Source of the DNA: Rhodanobacter sp. FDAARGOS 1247
GTDB lineage: Bacteria > Pseudomonadota > Gammaproteobacteria > Xanthomonadales > Rhodanobacteraceae
Length of the DNA stretch: 64,000 nt
Assembly (NCBI RefSeq): GCF_016889805.1
Contig: NZ_CP069535.1
Location: 434,001-498,000 of the forward strand
Direction: 5' to 3'
Both the position numbers and the translations under genes were made by a program. Position 1 is the stretch's first letter; every line of letters starts with the position of its first letter. Below are positions 9,859 through 18,676 of the stretch, piece after piece. The notes under the pieces are model-generated. The model ran no database searches. It saw only the letters and a list, made by a program, of their open reading frames with translations, and was not told where the DNA came from.

Positions 9859-11067
9859 GTGGTCAAGAAAGCCATCCCGGGGCAGGGCAGCCCGGAATCC
9901 ATCGACGAGAACGACAACGGAGCGGTGCTGCAGACAGTGGATGCCGGGTCCGTGGCCGCCGCCGTGCCGGCGCCACCGCCGCCAGCGGGCAAGCCGGCGC
10001 TCGACCTGATGAACCTGAAAGTGGAGAAGAGCTGTTCGCGCGGCCTCGCCAGCTGGCTCGCCGGCAACAAGCTTTCGCTGGCGATATCGTCCTACCAGAG
10101 CGGGCGCCTGTATCTGGTCGGCAGCGATCCCAAGGGCCGCGTGTCGTTTTTCGAGCGCATCTTCGAGCGGGCGATGGGCATCGTCGGCAACGCCCAGCGG
10201 CTCTACCTCGGCGGCCTCTATCAGCTGTGGCGCTTCGAGAACGTGTTGCGCCCGGGCGAGTCGATCCACCAGCAGTTCGACAAGTGCTACGTGCCGCGCA
10301 ACGCGCAGACCATCGGCGATCTGGACATCCACGAGCTGGGCATCCGCAGGAACGGCAAGGTGGTGTTCGTCAACACGCGCTATTCGTGCCTGGCCGAACT
10401 CAGCCAGACGCACAGCTTCAAGGCGATCTGGAAGCCGGACTTCATCAGCAAGCTGGCGCCGGAGGATCGCTGCCACCTCAACGGCCTGGCCATGGTCGAT
10501 GGCGAGCCGCGATACGTGACGGCGGTATGCCGCAGCGACAGCGTCGACGGCTGGCGCGACCGGCGCCATGACGGCGGCGTGGTGATCGACATCACCACCA
10601 ACGAGATCGTCTGCGAAGGCCTGTCGATGCCGCACTCGCCGCGCTGGGCCAATGGCAAGTTGTGGTTGCTCAACGCAGGCACCGGCCACATCGGCTGGGT
10701 CGATTTCGCGGAACGGAAATTCGTGCCACTGGCCTTCGTGCCCGGTTTTGCGCGGGGCCTGTCGATCATCGGCAACGTCGCCGCCATCGGGCTTTCCAAG
10801 CCGCGCAACCAGCGCTTCGAAGGGTTGCAGCTCGACGAGGAACTGCGCCAGCGCGACGCCGATCCCTGGTGCGGCGTGCAGATCGTCTCGCTGGGCAACG
10901 GTGACGTGCTGAACTGGATCCGCTTCGAGGGCGACATCAGCGAGATCTTCGACATCTGCTTCCTGCCCAAGGTGCGCAATGCGATGGTGGTCGGCCTGCG
11001 CACGGCGGAGATCCGCGAGCTGATCACCTTCGAGTCCGAGCTCGAAGGCGCGGAGGCCGCCCCATGA
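9859..11067 (+). CDS. TIGR03032-family protein, predicted cytoplasmic beta-propeller
   Basis: The protein of 402 residues starts at GTG 9859, with GAGGAG 9 nt upstream. After a low-complexity Pro/Ala N-terminus, the segment SWLAGNKLSLAISSYQSGRL and repeated strand-turn units (LYLGGLYQLWRFEN, GKLWLLNAGTGHIGWVD) resemble the TIGR03032 family of uncharacterised proteins. The pattern of repeated short strands with H-S-P-R-W-x-N-G suggests a propeller like those of SMP-30 or PQQ enzymes. There is no signal peptide or membrane segment. Its stop overlaps the start of the EF-hand gene (ATGA), so the two are translationally coupled. I know of no experimental function for the family. Membership is recalled from motif resemblance and needs a profile search. 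Confidence 0.75.
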   Translation: MVKKAIPGQGSPESIDENDNGAVLQTVDAGSVAAAVPAPPPPAGKPALDLMNLKVEKSCSRGLASWLAGNKLSLAISSYQSGRLYLVGSDPKGRVSFFERIFERAMGIVGNAQRLYLGGLYQLWRFENVLRPGESIHQQFDKCYVPRNAQTIGDLDIHELGIRRNGKVVFVNTRYSCLAELSQTHSFKAIWKPDFISKLAPEDRCHLNGLAMVDGEPRYVTAVCRSDSVDGWRDRRHDGGVVIDITTNEIVCEGLSMPHSPRWANGKLWLLNAGTGHIGWVDFAERKFVPLAFVPGFARGLSIIGNVAAIGLSKPRNQRFEGLQLDEELRQRDADPWCGVQIVSLGNGDVLNWIRFEGDISEIFDICFLPKVRNAMVVGLRTAEIRELITFESELEGAEAAP

Positions 11068-11531
11068 GCCTGGGCAAGCTTCCCGGTACGGTGGCGACCG
11101 CCCTGGTGCTCTGCGCAGCCAGTGCGGCCACGTCCGCCGCGCCCGCCGCCGCGGCAGGCGACGCCGCCACCGTCCCGCTGGCGCCGCCGGCGACGACGGC
11201 AGCGTCGATCTTCCACGCGGTGGACGCCAACAAGGACGGCGCATTGTCGCCGCAGGAGTTCGCGGCGGGATACGCCGCCGTGCAGCGGCTGATGACCCTC
11301 GAAATCCGCTTGCGCGAACAGTTCGGCCGGGTCGATGCCGACCATGGTGGCTCCATCGACGCCAGCGAATACGCCAGGCTGATGCTGGTCAGGCGCGCGG
11401 GTGCAGCCGCTCCGCCGCTGGCCACGTTCGACGCCGACGGCAACGGATCGCTGAACTTCGCCGAGTACGTGGCCGCGATCCGCCGGCTGGCCGCGTTGCG
11501 GCCGGCGCCGACGTCGCCGGCGGCGAAGTAG
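11064..11531 (+). CDS. Exported EF-hand calcium-binding protein
   Basis: The protein of 155 residues has an N-terminal hydrophobic segment (ALVLCAASAATSAAPA) that reads as a signal peptide, then a Pro/Ala linker. Three EF-hand loops follow: DANKDGALS, DADHGGSID and DADGNGSLN, each followed by F/Y-A-like positions of the exiting helix. The canonical 12-residue loop with Asp at 1 and 3 is present in all three; the middle one, with His-Gly-Gly, is the least canonical. It overlaps the preceding gene by 4 nt and is followed 9 nt later by the next gene. In the periplasm it may sense or buffer Ca for the calcium-dependent secreted proteins nearby; that role is inferred. Confidence 0.85.
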   Translation: MSLGKLPGTVATALVLCAASAATSAAPAAAAGDAATVPLAPPATTAASIFHAVDANKDGALSPQEFAAGYAAVQRLMTLEIRLREQFGRVDADHGGSIDASEYARLMLVRRAGAAAPPLATFDADGNGSLNFAEYVAAIRRLAALRPAPTSPAAK

Positions 11532-11540
11532 GGACCAGCC

Positions 11541-12116
11541 ATGTCGCACCCATCCGCGGACGGCCGCCCGAACACCGATCCCTCCTTCGAGATCATTCCG
11601 ATCTGGCGGAATGTCTCGCCCGAACTGATCGCCGAGCTGTCCGGCCTGTGGGCGCAGACCGGCGCGATCGCCGATCCGGCCAGTGCGGCCACCCGCGGGC
11701 AGCAGGCGGTATGCATCGGCCGCGACGCGAACGGCGCGATTTGCGCCGTGGGCACCGCCGTCATCCGGACCCTGCCACGGCTGCGCCAGCCGATGTACTT
11801 CTATCGCCAGTTCTTCGCGCCGGGGTTTCGCGGCCAGCGGCAGACCGTGCCGTTCTTCAGGCGTGCCTGCGACATCCTGCAGGCCCATGAGGGGCAGCTC
11901 GCCATTCCCGAGGCCCTCGGCGTGCTGGTGGAACTGGAGAGTGCCCTGCTCGCGGCGCGTTACGTCCACGCCTGCGACCCGCATTCCGGCACCACCTTCA
12001 TCGGCTACTCGCCACGGGGACTGCAGTTGCGGGTCTCCTACTTCGACGACGCCCGCCTGCTCGCGCCCGCGATGCCGGGTCGCCGCCGCGAAGGCGGCCG
12101 TTCGTCGCGGGAGTGA
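11541..12116 (+). CDS. Hypothetical protein, weakly GNAT-like, last gene of the autotransporter locus
   Basis: The protein of 191 residues has no signal peptide or membrane segment. It shows an alternation of strands and helices (AVCIGRDANGAICAVGTAVI, then RQFFAPGFRGQRQTVPFFRR). The FRGQRQ stretch before a helix resembles the acetyl-CoA loop of GNAT acyltransferases, but the canonical Q/RxxGxG/A is not intact. The C-terminus is a basic, probably disordered tail. It is 9 nt downstream of the EF-hand gene and is clearly co-transcribed with it. I do not recognise the family with confidence; an acyltransferase that modifies a partner protein is only one possibility. Confidence 0.6.
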   Translation: MSHPSADGRPNTDPSFEIIPIWRNVSPELIAELSGLWAQTGAIADPASAATRGQQAVCIGRDANGAICAVGTAVIRTLPRLRQPMYFYRQFFAPGFRGQRQTVPFFRRACDILQAHEGQLAIPEALGVLVELESALLAARYVHACDPHSGTTFIGYSPRGLQLRVSYFDDARLLAPAMPGRRREGGRSSRE

Positions 12117-12278
12117 CCGGCCCCGGCCGGTCGGCACCCTCGCTGCTATAGTTCGGGGTCAGCATGGCGGCCGCGAGGCGTCGGCATCCTTCGCGCGGAC
12201 TTCCGCATCTCATCGGAAGGTCTGCGCCGGACGCGACCTGCTCCGGCTGCGTGCCCTTCAACTACCGAGTTTTCATGC

Positions 12279-13214
12279 ATGGCCACAGGCAGCAACGTCT
12301 TCTTCCGCAATCTCACCCTGTTCCGTTTTTCCCCCGCCGTTGCCACTGATCTCGACCGCCTCGACGAGGCGCTGGCCGAGCATCGCCTGCGCCCGTGCGG
12401 GCCGCTGGAAATGTTCACCAAGGGTTTCGTGCCGCCGGTCGGGCGCGGCGAGGGCGAGCCGCTCACGCATTCGGTGAAGAAGTGCACCCTGCTCACCGTG
12501 GGCGGCGAGGACAAGCTGCTGCCGGCCGCGGTGATCAACGACGAGCTGCATCGCAAGGTGCAGAAGATCGCCGAGGAAGAGGGTCGCAAGGTCGGCGGCC
12601 GCGAGCGCAAGCGGATCAAGGAAGACCTGCTCAACGAGCTGCTGCCGCGCGCCTTCGTGCGGCAGTCGCGGATGTCGGCCTATGTCGACAAGAAGAACGG
12701 CTGGCTGGTGCTGGACACCTCCAGCCGCAAGTCGGCCGAGAACGCGCTGAGCCAGGTACGCGAGGCGCTGGGAAGCTTCCCCGCGGTGCCGCTGGCGCCG
12801 GAGGAAGGCCCGCGGGTGCTGATGACCGACTGGCTGGCCACCGGCAACCTGCCAGCCGGGCTGGCGCTGGGCGACGAGTGCGAGCTGCGCGACCCGGCTA
12901 CCGCCACCGGCGCGATCGCCCGCTGCCGCCGTCAGGATCTGGACGCCGAAGAGGTCAAGGAGCACCTGCGCAACGGCAAGCAGGTGTTCATGCTCGGTCT
13001 CACCTTCGATGAGCGGATCAGCTTCGTGCTGGGCGAGGACCTGATCATCCGCAAGCTGAAGTTCCTCGACGTGGTGATGGACGAGATGGGCGACAGCCAG
13101 CAGGACGCCCAGGCCGAACTGGACGCCAGTTTCGCCCTGCTGACGCTGGAACTGGAGCGCCTGCTGGGCAAGCTGGAAGAGTGGTTCGGCCTGCCGCGTC
13201 CGGCCGATAGCTGA
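12279..13214 (+). CDS. rdgC: Recombination-associated protein RdgC
   Basis: The protein has 311 residues, the usual length for RdgC. The N-terminus FFRNLTLFRFS and the segments TKGFVPPVG, RQSRMSAYVDKKNGWLVLDT and FLDVVMDEMGD match the family. RdgC forms a ring-shaped dimer that binds double-stranded DNA without sequence specificity. It restrains RecA and affects recombination and replication restart. No operon partners are evident: the next gene begins 116 bp downstream, after a hairpin. Confidence 0.95.
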   Translation: MATGSNVFFRNLTLFRFSPAVATDLDRLDEALAEHRLRPCGPLEMFTKGFVPPVGRGEGEPLTHSVKKCTLLTVGGEDKLLPAAVINDELHRKVQKIAEEEGRKVGGRERKRIKEDLLNELLPRAFVRQSRMSAYVDKKNGWLVLDTSSRKSAENALSQVREALGSFPAVPLAPEEGPRVLMTDWLATGNLPAGLALGDECELRDPATATGAIARCRRQDLDAEEVKEHLRNGKQVFMLGLTFDERISFVLGEDLIIRKLKFLDVVMDEMGDSQQDAQAELDASFALLTLELERLLGKLEEWFGLPRPADS

Positions 13215-13259
13215 ACGAAATATCCATACCCGTTTCACCCGCGCCCGCGCCATACTGGC

Positions 13260-13287
13260 AACCCCGTCGCTTTCCGGCGACGGGGTT
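13260..13287 (+). terminator. GC-rich hairpin downstream of rdgC
   Basis: AACCCCGTCGC pairs with GCGACGGGGTT across a short loop, giving a perfect 11-bp stem. No T-run follows, so intrinsic termination is uncertain; it may stop 3' decay. Confidence 0.4.
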
Positions 13288-13330
13288 CCCCGTTCGATCT
13301 ACATGAGCCCAGGCAAGAGCAGGCAGGATC

Positions 13331-14101
13331 ATGGCGCAGCATCTGGAAGGCGACTGGCTGGAACTGGCCACGGTGGGCGGCAGCCTGATCCGGGTGCTGA
13401 AGTCCGCCCATCCGCGTGCGCGCCGCCTGCGACTGACCATCACGCCGCAGGGCGCGCGGGTGACCTATCCGGTCGGCACCCATCCGGCCCAGGTCAACGC
13501 CTTCCTGCGCAACCATGCCGAGTGGCTGGAACAGAAGCTCGATGAGCTGAACCTGATCGTCGAGCCGTTGCCGCCGCTGCGGGTGGGCTATCCCTGCAAC
13601 TTCCCGCTGCGCGGCGAGACGGCCGCGCTGGACTGGGCGGAAGGTCCGTATCCGCGGATCGAGGCGCATGGCGACGGGCTCACCCTGGTGATCCCGCGCC
13701 CGCACACCCGCGCGCTGCCGATCGCCCGTGGCCTGCTGGCCTCGCACCTGGAATCGCTGATCCGCCGCGATGTCTCGCGCTGGCTGGCCGCGTACGTGCC
13801 GCTGCTGGGGCTGGCGCCCACGTCGCTGCGCATCCGTCCGATGAAAAGCCTGTGGGGCAGCCTGGATACGCGCGACCGCATCAACCTCGACCTGGCGCTG
13901 GCGCTGGCGCCGCCGGCGGCGCTGCGCTACGTGCTGGTGCACGAGCTGTGTCACCTGAAGGTGCGCAACCACTCGCCGCGGTTCTGGGCCCAGGTGGAAA
14001 ACCTGCTGCCCGGCTGGCGCGAGCAGCGTGACTGGCTGCGCCAGCACGGCGCCATCCTCAAGGCCGAACTCGACCGGCTGGTCGACGACGTGGCCGACTG
14101 A
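13331..14101 (+). CDS. YgjP-type (DUF45) SprT-like metallopeptidase
   Basis: The protein of 256 residues has the zinc motif HELCHLKVRNHS near residue 203: HExxH with a further His seven residues on. This is the signature of the YgjP/DUF45 metallopeptidase domain. Upstream, RRLRLTITPQGARVTYP and MKSLWGSLDTRDRINL are typical of this family. Members are cytosolic, often encoded near type I restriction or house-cleaning genes, and their substrates are poorly known. The start at 13331 follows CAGGATC, a weak ribosome binding site. The gene is free-standing here, about 100 bp from the methyltransferase gene that follows. Confidence 0.88.
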   Translation: MAQHLEGDWLELATVGGSLIRVLKSAHPRARRLRLTITPQGARVTYPVGTHPAQVNAFLRNHAEWLEQKLDELNLIVEPLPPLRVGYPCNFPLRGETAALDWAEGPYPRIEAHGDGLTLVIPRPHTRALPIARGLLASHLESLIRRDVSRWLAAYVPLLGLAPTSLRIRPMKSLWGSLDTRDRINLDLALALAPPAALRYVLVHELCHLKVRNHSPRFWAQVENLLPGWREQRDWLRQHGAILKAELDRLVDDVAD

Positions 14102-14199
14102 GCCGGCTTTCGGCGCGCGCCGCCTTGCGGGCTGCCGCGGATACCTTGATCATCCCGGCCCGCCGACCATGCGGCGGCCGACACTTCGTGGAGCAGACC

Positions 14200-14778
14200 A
14201 TGCCATTCCCGACCCAGAGCGTGCTCAATGCGTTGTGGATTCTCTTCGTGGCGTACTGGATCTGGAGCGCACGCAAGGTCAAGGACACCCGTCGCACGGA
14301 GCCGGCCGGGTCACGCTTCCTCAAATACTGGCTGCCGCTGCTGCTGGCGGCGCTGCTGCTGGAGCCGGGCCGCCTGTACGGGGGCAGCGTGCTGGCGGCC
14401 CGCTTCGTGCCCGCGGCCGGCTGGGTCGTGGCGCTGGGTACGCTGATGACCGCGGCGGGACTGCTGTTTGCCTGCTGGGCGCGCCACGTGCTGGGCAACA
14501 ACTGGAGCGCCGTGGTGCAGGTCAAGCAGGACCACGAGCTGATCGAAAGCGGCCCTTACGGGCTGGCGCGCCATCCGATCTACACCGGCCTGCTGCTGGC
14601 CTTCCTGGGCACGGCAGTGGCGCTGGGCGAATGGCGTGGCCTGCTCGCGTTCGCCATCGTGGCGGTGTCGTTCTGGTACAAGCTGCGCCTGGAGGAACGC
14701 TGGATGCGCGAGCAGTTCGGCGCGGCCTACACCGACTACATGCGGCGGGTGAAGGCGCTGGTCCCCGGCATTTTCTGA
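14200..14778 (+). CDS. Isoprenylcysteine carboxyl methyltransferase (ICMT)-like membrane methyltransferase
   Basis: The protein of 192 residues has four to five hydrophobic segments (VLNALWILFVAYWIW, YWLPLLLAALLL, WVVALGTLMTAAGLLFACW, LLAFAIVAVSFWYKL). The conserved C-terminal core is ESGPYGLARHPIYTG followed by EERWMREQFGAAYTDYMRRV, the SAM-binding and active-site region of ICMT/phospholipid methyltransferase-like proteins. In bacteria these often methylate small or lipidic substrates, and the target here is unknown. The start at 14200 has GGAG 6 nt upstream and is preferred to the in-frame GTG at 14188. Confidence 0.85.
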   Translation: MPFPTQSVLNALWILFVAYWIWSARKVKDTRRTEPAGSRFLKYWLPLLLAALLLEPGRLYGGSVLAARFVPAAGWVVALGTLMTAAGLLFACWARHVLGNNWSAVVQVKQDHELIESGPYGLARHPIYTGLLLAFLGTAVALGEWRGLLAFAIVAVSFWYKLRLEERWMREQFGAAYTDYMRRVKALVPGIF

Positions 14779-14863
14779 AGGCCGTCGTTCCGGGGCGCTC
14801 GATCCCTCGCCGCGGCTTGCTCCGGGCAAGCGGAAAAACCGGCGCGGGGAAGCCCCCGCGCGT

Positions 14864-15463
14864 TCAGCCCTTCCTGGGCTGGCGCACGTACTTGGTGCCC
14901 AGCAGCACGTCCCACAGCGACGAGGTCACCCCGAAATTGGTGTCGGGATGGTAGTGGTGCACGTGGTGTGCCCCGGCCCAGCGGCGCAGCAGCGGCTGCT
15001 TGAAGCGCACGTGGTGGATGATGAAGTGGCTGAGGCCGTACAGGATGTAGCCGAAGGTGATCGAACTGGCCAGCAGCAGGGCGAAGCCGGTCGGCATGAT
15101 CGCCACGAACACGCCGGCGAGGAGCAGCAACACCACCGGCGGCAGGAAGAACGGCAGCGAGTCGTAGCCCAGCGGCCGGGCATGGTGCAGGTCGTGGCCC
15201 TGGGTGAACAGCGGGATGCGCGTGTGGAACAGCCAGCGATGAAAGAGGTATTCGATGAAGCTGAAGGCGAACAGGCCCAGCCCCAGCGCCAGCAGCGCGG
15301 TGAGCGCGCCGCCGTCGTGCTGTTGCCAGCCGAGTACCAGCAGCAGCAGGCACAACGCGCTGTCGATCGCCACCTCGGCCCAGTAGTTGGTCCGGGTCGA
15401 GGACATTCGCACGATGGCATCCACGCCGGTGCGCCAGAGGCTTTGGTTCATCGGTCGTTGCAT
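14864..15463 (-). CDS. Sterol desaturase / fatty acid hydroxylase superfamily membrane protein
   Basis: The protein of 199 residues has about four membrane segments. The histidine clusters of the family are all present: HRWLFH, QGHDLHHARP, SHFIIHHVRF and AHHVHHYHPDTNFG. They form the di-iron site that hydroxylates or desaturates lipids, sterols or carotenoids. The short length is like bacterial carotenoid or fatty-acid hydroxylase homologues. ATG 15463 has AAGGGAA just upstream on the minus strand; ATG 15451 is an alternative. It is convergent with the methyltransferase gene to its left. Substrate unknown. Confidence 0.85.
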   Translation of the reverse strand: MQRPMNQSLWRTGVDAIVRMSSTRTNYWAEVAIDSALCLLLLVLGWQQHDGGALTALLALGLGLFAFSFIEYLFHRWLFHTRIPLFTQGHDLHHARPLGYDSLPFFLPPVVLLLLAGVFVAIMPTGFALLLASSITFGYILYGLSHFIIHHVRFKQPLLRRWAGAHHVHHYHPDTNFGVTSSLWDVLLGTKYVRQPRKG

Positions 15464-15604
15464 TGTTCCCTTGCCACGCATGGATACGCCGGAGTGCGGC
15501 GCGATAACGGCATTCTCCCATGTTGTCACGCGCAATTCACGACAACCAGGCCGCATTAACGGTGTCTATTCAGTATTCCCGGGCCGCCGACACCCGCCGT
15601 CCGG

Positions 15605-16591
15605 TCAGTGCGACAGGGCGAAGCCGGTGAGGATCTGCGCGGTCTGCCCGGGCTTTTCCAGCATCGGCATGTGGTTGCACCCGTTGATGGTGCTGCTGCT
15701 GATCGCGCTGGAGGCACTCAGGCCGTTGCGCAGGCTGTCCAGCGCGGAGATGTCGACGACGCGGTCGTCGTGGCACCACAAGCCCAGCACCGGCATGCCC
15801 AGCTGGCCCAGCCGGTTCTGCACGGAAAGATATTCCGACGGATCGCGCAGCGTATTGAAGTTGCGTTCGATGAACGCCCGGTCGCGCTGGTTGCGCTTGA
15901 CCATGACGTCGACGAAGCGCCCCGGCAGGTCGAGCGGCTGCTCGAACGCCAGCGAGGTGGCGCGCTCGAAGCCGGCGCGATCGTCGTAGACGAACGGGTT
16001 CCTGCCGGCTAGTGCCTCGCGGTCGAACGCATTCTGCTTGCCCTTCAGCCCGAACGCGTCGACCAGCGCCAGGCTGGCGACGTGTTCCGGATGTTCGCTG
16101 GCGTATACCGCGGCGATCGCGCCGCCCATCGAGTGGCCGACCAGCACGAAACGCTGGAGGCCCAGCGTGCCGACGAAACTGTCCAGCCGCGCCGCCTGCG
16201 CCTCGACGGTGTAGCTGGCGGCGCTGTCGCGCGAGGAATCGCCCCAGCCGGGCAGGTCGGGGATGATCAGGTGGAAGTGCGGCGTGAGCTCCTTGGCCAT
16301 CTTCAGCCACACGCTGCGATCCGCGGCAAAACCGTGCAGCAGCACGATGGTGGGACCCTCGCCGCCTTCGTCGTAGACCCAGCGCGTATCGCCCGCCTGC
16401 ACCGAATGCGTCTCCAGGTGCGCGGCCATCGCCTCGCGCTTGATGTTCGCCTGCAGCAGCCATTGCGGCGCGAACAGGTAGCTGCCGCCCAGCACGATCA
16501 CCAGCAACGCGACCAGCCACGCCAGGAATTTCAGCCGGCGCAGCAGCATGCGTTTCCAGAGCGGGGTGGCGGTGTTTGTCGATGGCGGCAT
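15605..16591 (-). CDS. Membrane-anchored alpha/beta hydrolase
   Basis: The protein of 328 residues begins with an N-terminal membrane anchor (LAWLVALLVIVLGGSYLF, about residues 20-38), so the hydrolase domain should face the periplasm. The oxyanion motif LLHGFAAD, nucleophile elbow VGHSMGG (Ser), acid CHDDRVVD and final His in GCNHMPMLEKP complete the triad. It resembles esterase/lipase-type hydrolases of the MhpC class. The ATG at 16591 excludes an upstream in-frame stretch that translates the REP-like palindrome (16626-16738). It lies downstream of, and in the same direction as, the M1 aminopeptidase gene, separated by that palindrome array. Confidence 0.85.
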   Translation of the reverse strand: MPPSTNTATPLWKRMLLRRLKFLAWLVALLVIVLGGSYLFAPQWLLQANIKREAMAAHLETHSVQAGDTRWVYDEGGEGPTIVLLHGFAADRSVWLKMAKELTPHFHLIIPDLPGWGDSSRDSAASYTVEAQAARLDSFVGTLGLQRFVLVGHSMGGAIAAVYASEHPEHVASLALVDAFGLKGKQNAFDREALAGRNPFVYDDRAGFERATSLAFEQPLDLPGRFVDVMVKRNQRDRAFIERNFNTLRDPSEYLSVQNRLGQLGMPVLGLWCHDDRVVDISALDSLRNGLSASSAISSSTINGCNHMPMLEKPGQTAQILTGFALSH

Positions 16592-16625
16592 GATGGTTCT
16601 GCGTCGTTCGTTAGTGGGAACTGCT

Positions 16626-16738
16626 CCCTCCCCTGCAAGGCAAGGCAGGGGAGGGCTGGGGAGGAGTAGCTCTTGATCTGGATGGAAGATCAAGAGCGCA
16701 ACCCCCTCCCCGACCTCCCCCTGCTGCGCAGGGGGAGG
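16626..16738. repeat. REP-like palindrome array, copy 1
   Basis: Three perfect hairpins stand in a row: CCCTCCCCTGC with GCAGGGGAGGG (16626-16655), GCTCTTGATC with GATCAAGAGC (16669-16697), and CCTCCCCCTGC with GCAGGGGGAGG (16714-16738). The outer two recur at 22256-22344. The array lies between the stop of the M1 gene and the start of the hydrolase gene, as expected for REP/BIME-type intergenic elements. Confidence 0.85.
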
Positions 16739-16748
16739 AGCCGTGTTG

Positions 16749-18602
16749 TTACTTCGCCTTCTTCGCCTTGGCGATGATGTTCTCCACCACCTGCTGGGTC
16801 AGCGGGTGGTAGCCGTCCTTCGCCTTCGCGTAGACCTGCTCGGCATAGGCCAGCCCTTCGGGCGTTTTCACGAAGGCCCGGTACAGCGGGGTGGTGAGGT
16901 ACATGCGGCCGATCCGGGTCATGTGTTCGGCGGCGGCGTTCCACACGGCCCTGTCGCCGGCGGCAATCGCGTGGCTGTACCAGCGCATGCCGATTTCCGC
17001 GTTCGGCGTGCCGGTGAGATGCCAGGCGGCGTCCAGTTCCTGCATCTTCGCCAGCGGCGGCGCGTCCGGCAGGCGGTCGAGGAAGTACATCCACTCCTGG
17101 GTGTTCCAGCCCTTCGCATCGAGCGAGCCTGCGGCCAGCGAGCCGGCGAGGAAGTCGCTGCGTTCCTTGTCGATCGCGTTGAAGCGCGGGGACTCGGGCA
17201 GCGGCGCATCCTTCGGGATGCCTTCGCCGTAGACCCAGGCCTTCACCTCGTCCCAGCTCATCTTGCCGGGATACTTCTCGATCAGGTTCGGCTTCATGTA
17301 GTCGAGCATCTGCTCGGTGGTGATGCTGTGCCAGGCGAAGTGGGCGAAGTAGCCCTTCAGGTAGTTGTCGAAGTTCTCGCGGCCGAAGCGCTGCTCCAGC
17401 GTGCGCAGGAACCACGAGCCCTTGTCGTAGGCCACGTCGGACAGCGAATCGTCGGCGCCCACGCCGCGCGGATCGGGCGCCAGCTTCTGCGAGTTGGCGG
17501 GCATCTCGCCGATGCCCTTCTGCAACGCGCGCGCCGACAGCAGCGCCTCCTCGTCGGCCAGCGGCTTGCCGTACACCGCCTCGGTGATGCGGCCCTGCAC
17601 GTAGGTGGTGAAACCCTCGTTGAGCCAGATGTCGCGCCACGCGGCGGACGTCACCAGGTTGCCCGACCACGAGTGCGCCAGCTCGTGCGAAACCAGCGAG
17701 ACCAGGCTCTTGTCGCCGACCAGCACGGTCGGCGTGGCGAACGTCATGTTGGGGTTTTCCATGCCGCCGTACGGGAACGACGGCGGCAGCACCAGGATGT
17801 CGTAGCGGCCCCAGGCATACGGGCCGTACAGCTGTTCGGTGGTGGCGATCAGCTTCTCGGTGTCCTCGAATTCATGCGCGGCCTTGTCGACCACCGACGG
17901 CTCGGCATAGACGGCCGAACGCGGTCCGGTTTCCTTCACTGCGATGTCGCCGGCGCCGATCGCCAGCAGGTAGGACGGGATCGGATGCGGCTGGTCGAAC
18001 TTGAAGTCGCCGTCCAGCGGATGCTTCGCGTCGTTGATCGCGCTCATCACCACGCGCACGTCCTTCGGCGCCTTCACGCGGGCGTCGTAGGTGAAGCGGA
18101 TCGCCGGCGAATCCTGCAGCGGCACCCACGAGCGGGCGTGGATCGATTCGGACTGCGAGAACATGAAGGGCAGCTTCTTGTCCGCCGTCTGCGCCGGGGT
18201 CAGCCACTGCAGGCCGGTGGCGGTCGGCGCGGTGGTGTAGACGATGCGCACCCGCGCCGGGTGCTTCGGCGCGGTGATCGTCAGCTTGCTGCCCAGCTGC
18301 TTGTCGCGCGGGGCCAGTGCGTACTTCAGCGGCGTGGCCTTGCCGTCGGCGGCCAGCGCCTCGATCTTCGCGATCTTCAGGTCGCGCGTGTCCAGCACCA
18401 GCGACTGCGCCTCGGGATTCTTCCAGTCCAGCTTCAGCGTGGCCTGGCCGTCGAGCTGCTTGTGCGGAAAGTCGATCGTGAGGTCCAGATCCAGATGGGT
18501 CACCCGCACCTGATCGGGCTGCGCGTAGGAATTCGGATCGTTGGCGTAAGCGGCCAGCGGCAGGATCAATGCGCCGAAGGCGAAGGCGGGAAGAAGTCGC
18601 AT
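16749..18602 (-). CDS. M1-family zinc aminopeptidase (leukotriene A4 hydrolase-like), exported
   Basis: The protein of 617 residues starts with a signal peptide (MRLLPAFAFGALILPLAAYA). The M1 exopeptidase motif GGMENPN precedes the zinc motif HELAHSWSGN (about residue 305), with the third zinc ligand in LNEGFTTY 18 residues later. This order and the roughly 600-residue size, with an LTA4H-type C-terminal helical domain, fit the leukotriene-A4-hydrolase-like branch of M1 aminopeptidases. It probably trims peptides in the periplasm, alongside the other peptidases in the window. Start at ATG 18602; longer in-frame versions lack a signal peptide at their beginning. Confidence 0.92.
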   Translation of the reverse strand: MRLLPAFAFGALILPLAAYANDPNSYAQPDQVRVTHLDLDLTIDFPHKQLDGQATLKLDWKNPEAQSLVLDTRDLKIAKIEALAADGKATPLKYALAPRDKQLGSKLTITAPKHPARVRIVYTTAPTATGLQWLTPAQTADKKLPFMFSQSESIHARSWVPLQDSPAIRFTYDARVKAPKDVRVVMSAINDAKHPLDGDFKFDQPHPIPSYLLAIGAGDIAVKETGPRSAVYAEPSVVDKAAHEFEDTEKLIATTEQLYGPYAWGRYDILVLPPSFPYGGMENPNMTFATPTVLVGDKSLVSLVSHELAHSWSGNLVTSAAWRDIWLNEGFTTYVQGRITEAVYGKPLADEEALLSARALQKGIGEMPANSQKLAPDPRGVGADDSLSDVAYDKGSWFLRTLEQRFGRENFDNYLKGYFAHFAWHSITTEQMLDYMKPNLIEKYPGKMSWDEVKAWVYGEGIPKDAPLPESPRFNAIDKERSDFLAGSLAAGSLDAKGWNTQEWMYFLDRLPDAPPLAKMQELDAAWHLTGTPNAEIGMRWYSHAIAAGDRAVWNAAAEHMTRIGRMYLTTPLYRAFVKTPEGLAYAEQVYAKAKDGYHPLTQQVVENIIAKAKKAK

Positions 18603-18676
18603 GGAGAAACTCTCGGGCCGGAAAACCCGAGTATGCCATTGCTGCCGTTGGCGCCGCCCGTGACGAAAGCCGTGGC

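Noticed and set aside
16669..16697. The GCTCTTGATC/GATCAAGAGC hairpin as a stand-alone terminator
   Set aside because: No T-run follows on either strand and it sits inside the REP-like array, so it is treated as part of that repeat.
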